Shown piece by piece: positions 13,436 to 15,570 of a stretch of DNA of 15,570 bases. Under the pieces are notes generated by a model. The model had not been told where the DNA came from and did not search any database. It worked only from the letters and a program-made list of their open reading frames with translations. The position numbers and the translations under genes were made by a program. Source of the stretch: an uncultured Opitutia bacterium (GTDB lineage: Bacteria > Verrucomicrobiota > Verrucomicrobiia > Opitutales > UBA953); assembly GCA_903895475.1 (NCBI GenBank), contig CAITUF010000052.1:1-15570 (forward strand), read 5' to 3'. Positions within the stretch are counted from its first letter, which is position 1. Each line of letters starts with the position of its first letter.

Positions 13436-15570
13436 TTAGTCGACTAAGATCTCGCGCGGGCTCGAGCCATTCTCGGGACCGACGTAGCCCTTGTCATGCA
13501 GGACATCCATGATGCGAGCCGCGCGGTTGTAGCCCAACTTAAGGCGACGCTGGAGCATCGATACTGAAGCCCGCCGGGATTCCTTAATAATGGCCCAGCT
13601 CTGCGCGACGAGTGGATCTTCGCCTTCTTCGCCGCCCGCCCCGCCGCCTTCGCCGTCCTCGGCCGCTTCTTGGATGGCTTCGACAACTTCTTGGGCGAAC
13701 TCGGGCGGGCCGTTCTTATCCCGGAGATACTCAACGATTGCCGCGACTTCCTGCTCGCCGACAAAGGCACCCTGCACGCGATTCAGCGTAGCACTGCCTG
13801 GCGGGACGAAGAGCATGTCGCCGCGACCCACCAGGGTCTCGGCGCCGCCGCGATCCAAAATGGTGCGCGAGTCGATCTGTGAAGAGACCTTGAAACCAAT
13901 GCGCGTCGGGAGGTTAGCCTTAATCAGCCCAGTAATAACGTCCGTCGAGGGACGCTGGGTCGCGAGAACCAGGTGGATACCCGCCGCACGCGCGAGCTGG
14001 GCGATACGAGCAACCGAGGTTTCAATGTCCTGCGCCGCGACCATCATCAAGTCGGCCATTTCGTCGATAATACAGACGATGTACGGGAGTTTCTCGTTCG
14101 GAATACGGATACCGTCATCAATCACGGCCTCGGCGGCCTCGCTTACGGCGGCCTGCTCTTCAGGGCTGAGGGGGAGTTCCTCCTGCTTCGGCAGGCCGGC
14201 TTCCTTGGCGAGTTTGGAGTTAAAGCCCGTGATATTCTTCACGCCACACTTAGCGAAGATCTTGTAGCGGCGCTGCATTTCAGCGATGAGCCACTTGAGC
14301 GCTGAGGGCACTCGCTTGGGGTCGGTCTCAACCGGGATGAGGAGGTGTGGGAGCTGATTAAAAATCTGTAGTTCGACGACCTTCGGGTCGACCATGATGA
14401 AGCGGAGGTCCTGAGGGGTGCAGCGGTAGAGGAGCGAAACGATAATCGCGTTAATACAAACGGACTTACCCTGACCCGTCGCACCCGCGATGAGTGCGTG
14501 CGGCATCTTGGCGAGGTCCTGGATGACGGGCTTGTTCGTGACGCTATCCACGCCGAGCACGACCGGTAACTCCATGACGGTCTCAGCCCAAGCCTTGGAC
14601 TCGATGATTTCGCGGAGGAGAACGTCCTTCCGGTTGCGGTTCGGAATCTCGATACCGACCGTGCCCTTGCCCGGCACGGGCGCAAGGATACGCACGGCTT
14701 CGGCTTCCAGATTCATCGCGATGTTATTCGAGAGGTTAGCGATCTTCTCCACGCGCACACCGGGAGCAGGCTTGATCTCGTAACGAGTAATCGAAGGGCC
14801 CTGCTGAATACCGACGTCGACGCCGTTAGTGGGGTCGACAGGGACGCATTCCACCTTGAACTGCCTGAGGGTCTCAATGAGATCCTGGGCGCGCTTGCGG
14901 AAGTCTTCCGCGGGGCCATTAGTGCTAGCCTTGGGCTCGTTCAGGAGGTTGATCGGGGGGAAAAGGTATTCGCCACGCTTCTTAAGCTGCTGCGAGGCCT
15001 TGGCGCGCTCGATCTCTTCGGGCTTCACGATGAGGACCTTGCCGGAGCCGGCGGGCTCGAGTGGCTTAACGGGGGTGCGCGGCTTGGTCGTCGCGGCCTT
15101 AAGCTCATCCGCATCTTCTTCGGAATCTTCCTCGTGCGCTTCCTCTTCAGGTTTTTCTTCCTTCAGCGGGGTGATGGTGACGTTCTCCGGCTGAATCGTG
15201 GCCGGGCCCTTAGCGGCGACTTCCTCGCGCGTCGCTGGCTCGATGTCGGCATCATCATCCAGGGGAAGGTCTTCAATCTTCACCACGGGTCGGGCGGCCG
15301 CGGAAGGCATCGCAGTGACTTCGGCGCCGGCGATATCCTGCTGCTTCCGGCGGAGTTCGGCCGCCTGCTGCTGCTTACGTTGGCGTTCGATAGCCTCGCG
15401 AGCGGCCGCGGCCTTACGCTCGGCATTCCAAGCCCCTACGCCATCGCGCATTTCCGTAATCCAAGCGTTGAGGGTGGCCTTCGGGTCATCCGCTAACGCG
15501 CCGAGTAGGCAGAAGCCATAGGGGAAGACGAGGATCCAAGTGCCGTACTCGCCAAGGACCGGCTGGCAGA
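13436..15570 (-). CDS. ftsK: DNA translocase FtsK/SpoIIIE, N-terminus outside window
   Basis: 710 residues are visible; the frame is open to the right edge, so the start and most of the membrane domain are missing. The first visible residues, LGEYGTWILVFPYGFCLLGAL, look like the last transmembrane helix. A charged, disordered linker follows (acidic EEKPEEEAHEEDSEEDADE near 137-155), then the alpha and beta motor domains: Walker A GATGQGKS (362-369), Walker B IIDEMADLMM (500-509), LVLATQRPSTDVITGLIKANLPTRIGF (533-559) and SRTILDRGGAETLVGRGDML. A Gly/Glu-rich spacer leads to the gamma winged helix (SWAIIKESRRASVSMLQRRLKLGYNRAARIMDVL), which reads KOPS-type DNA polarity. FtsK pumps DNA at the division septum and activates XerCD at dif. 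The stop lies 10 nt before the lipoprotein gene start. Confidence 0.97.
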   Translation of the reverse strand, partial: CQPVLGEYGTWILVFPYGFCLLGALADDPKATLNAWITEMRDGVGAWNAERKAAAAREAIERQRKQQQAAELRRKQQDIAGAEVTAMPSAAARPVVKIEDLPLDDDADIEPATREEVAAKGPATIQPENVTITPLKEEKPEEEAHEEDSEEDADELKAATTKPRTPVKPLEPAGSGKVLIVKPEEIERAKASQQLKKRGEYLFPPINLLNEPKASTNGPAEDFRKRAQDLIETLRQFKVECVPVDPTNGVDVGIQQGPSITRYEIKPAPGVRVEKIANLSNNIAMNLEAEAVRILAPVPGKGTVGIEIPNRNRKDVLLREIIESKAWAETVMELPVVLGVDSVTNKPVIQDLAKMPHALIAGATGQGKSVCINAIIVSLLYRCTPQDLRFIMVDPKVVELQIFNQLPHLLIPVETDPKRVPSALKWLIAEMQRRYKIFAKCGVKNITGFNSKLAKEAGLPKQEELPLSPEEQAAVSEAAEAVIDDGIRIPNEKLPYIVCIIDEMADLMMVAAQDIETSVARIAQLARAAGIHLVLATQRPSTDVITGLIKANLPTRIGFKVSSQIDSRTILDRGGAETLVGRGDMLFVPPGSATLNRVQGAFVGEQEVAAIVEYLRDKNGPPEFAQEVVEAIQEAAEDGEGGGAGGEEGEDPLVAQSWAIIKESRRASVSMLQRRLKLGYNRAARIMDVLHDKGYVGPENGSSPREILVD

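Noticed and set aside
13590..14267. Open frame of 225 codons on the plus strand within ftsK
   Set aside because: It is fully antisense to the conserved FtsK motor domain and Ser/Ala/Pro-rich without a family match.

Overview
The window is GC-rich, densely coding bacterial chromosome, most likely from Verrucomicrobiota (Opitutae-like); Planctomycetota is the main alternative. The evidence is the pairing of a DUF1592/DUF1588/DUF1585 cytochrome protein with a Tat-exported DUF1552 protein, a secreted SGNH hydrolase, a lipoprotein with the BNR/sialidase fold, and start codons that nearly all lack a Shine-Dalgarno sequence. No transposase, integrase, phage gene, CRISPR array, tRNA or rRNA was found.

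Layout. (1) 1-457: the 3' end of an Ala/Lys/Glu-rich coiled-coil protein gene, closed by a strong intrinsic terminator. (2) 494-3914, plus strand: a compact cluster gcvT-gcvH-thiH-rsmE, namely glycine cleavage T and H proteins, 2-iminoacetate (thiazole) synthase and 16S rRNA m3U1498 methyltransferase. gcvP and the other thiazole genes are not in the window. (3) 3921-5216, minus strand: secreted SGNH hydrolase, convergent with rsmE and 6 nt away. (4) 5217-5621: a 405-nt non-coding interval with a possible branched RNA fold and a nested inverted and tandem repeat. (5) 5622-9262, minus strand: DUF1592-type c-type cytochrome protein followed by its DUF1552 partner. (6) 9300-10683, minus strand: a beta-carbonic anhydrase of the bicarbonate-regulated type, then a RadC-family protein. 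(7) 10747-11811, plus strand: a BNR-repeat lipoprotein divergent from the carbonic anhydrase. (8) 11812-12036: a hairpin-rich non-coding stretch. (9) 12037-12990, plus strand: two secreted Lys/Ala/Pro-rich low-complexity proteins, each with its own terminator, sharing a KKGEE-x-PAAP segment. (10) 13051-15570, minus strand: the FtsK/SpoIIIE DNA translocase gene, running off the right edge, followed 10 nt later by a small lipoprotein gene.

How the genes fit together. The left cluster is housekeeping one-carbon, cofactor and ribosome metabolism. The centre is envelope and periplasmic chemistry: a haem protein with a PA14 module, a Tat substrate, an SGNH esterase and a BNR lipoprotein, a set typical of polysaccharide-degrading planctomycetes and verrucomicrobia. 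The right end is chromosome segregation plus small exported proteins of unknown role. No complete undescribed system is evident. The least explained parts are the repeat at 5483-5616, the two structured intergenic regions, the paired basic secreted proteins, and the redox pair whose reaction is unknown.
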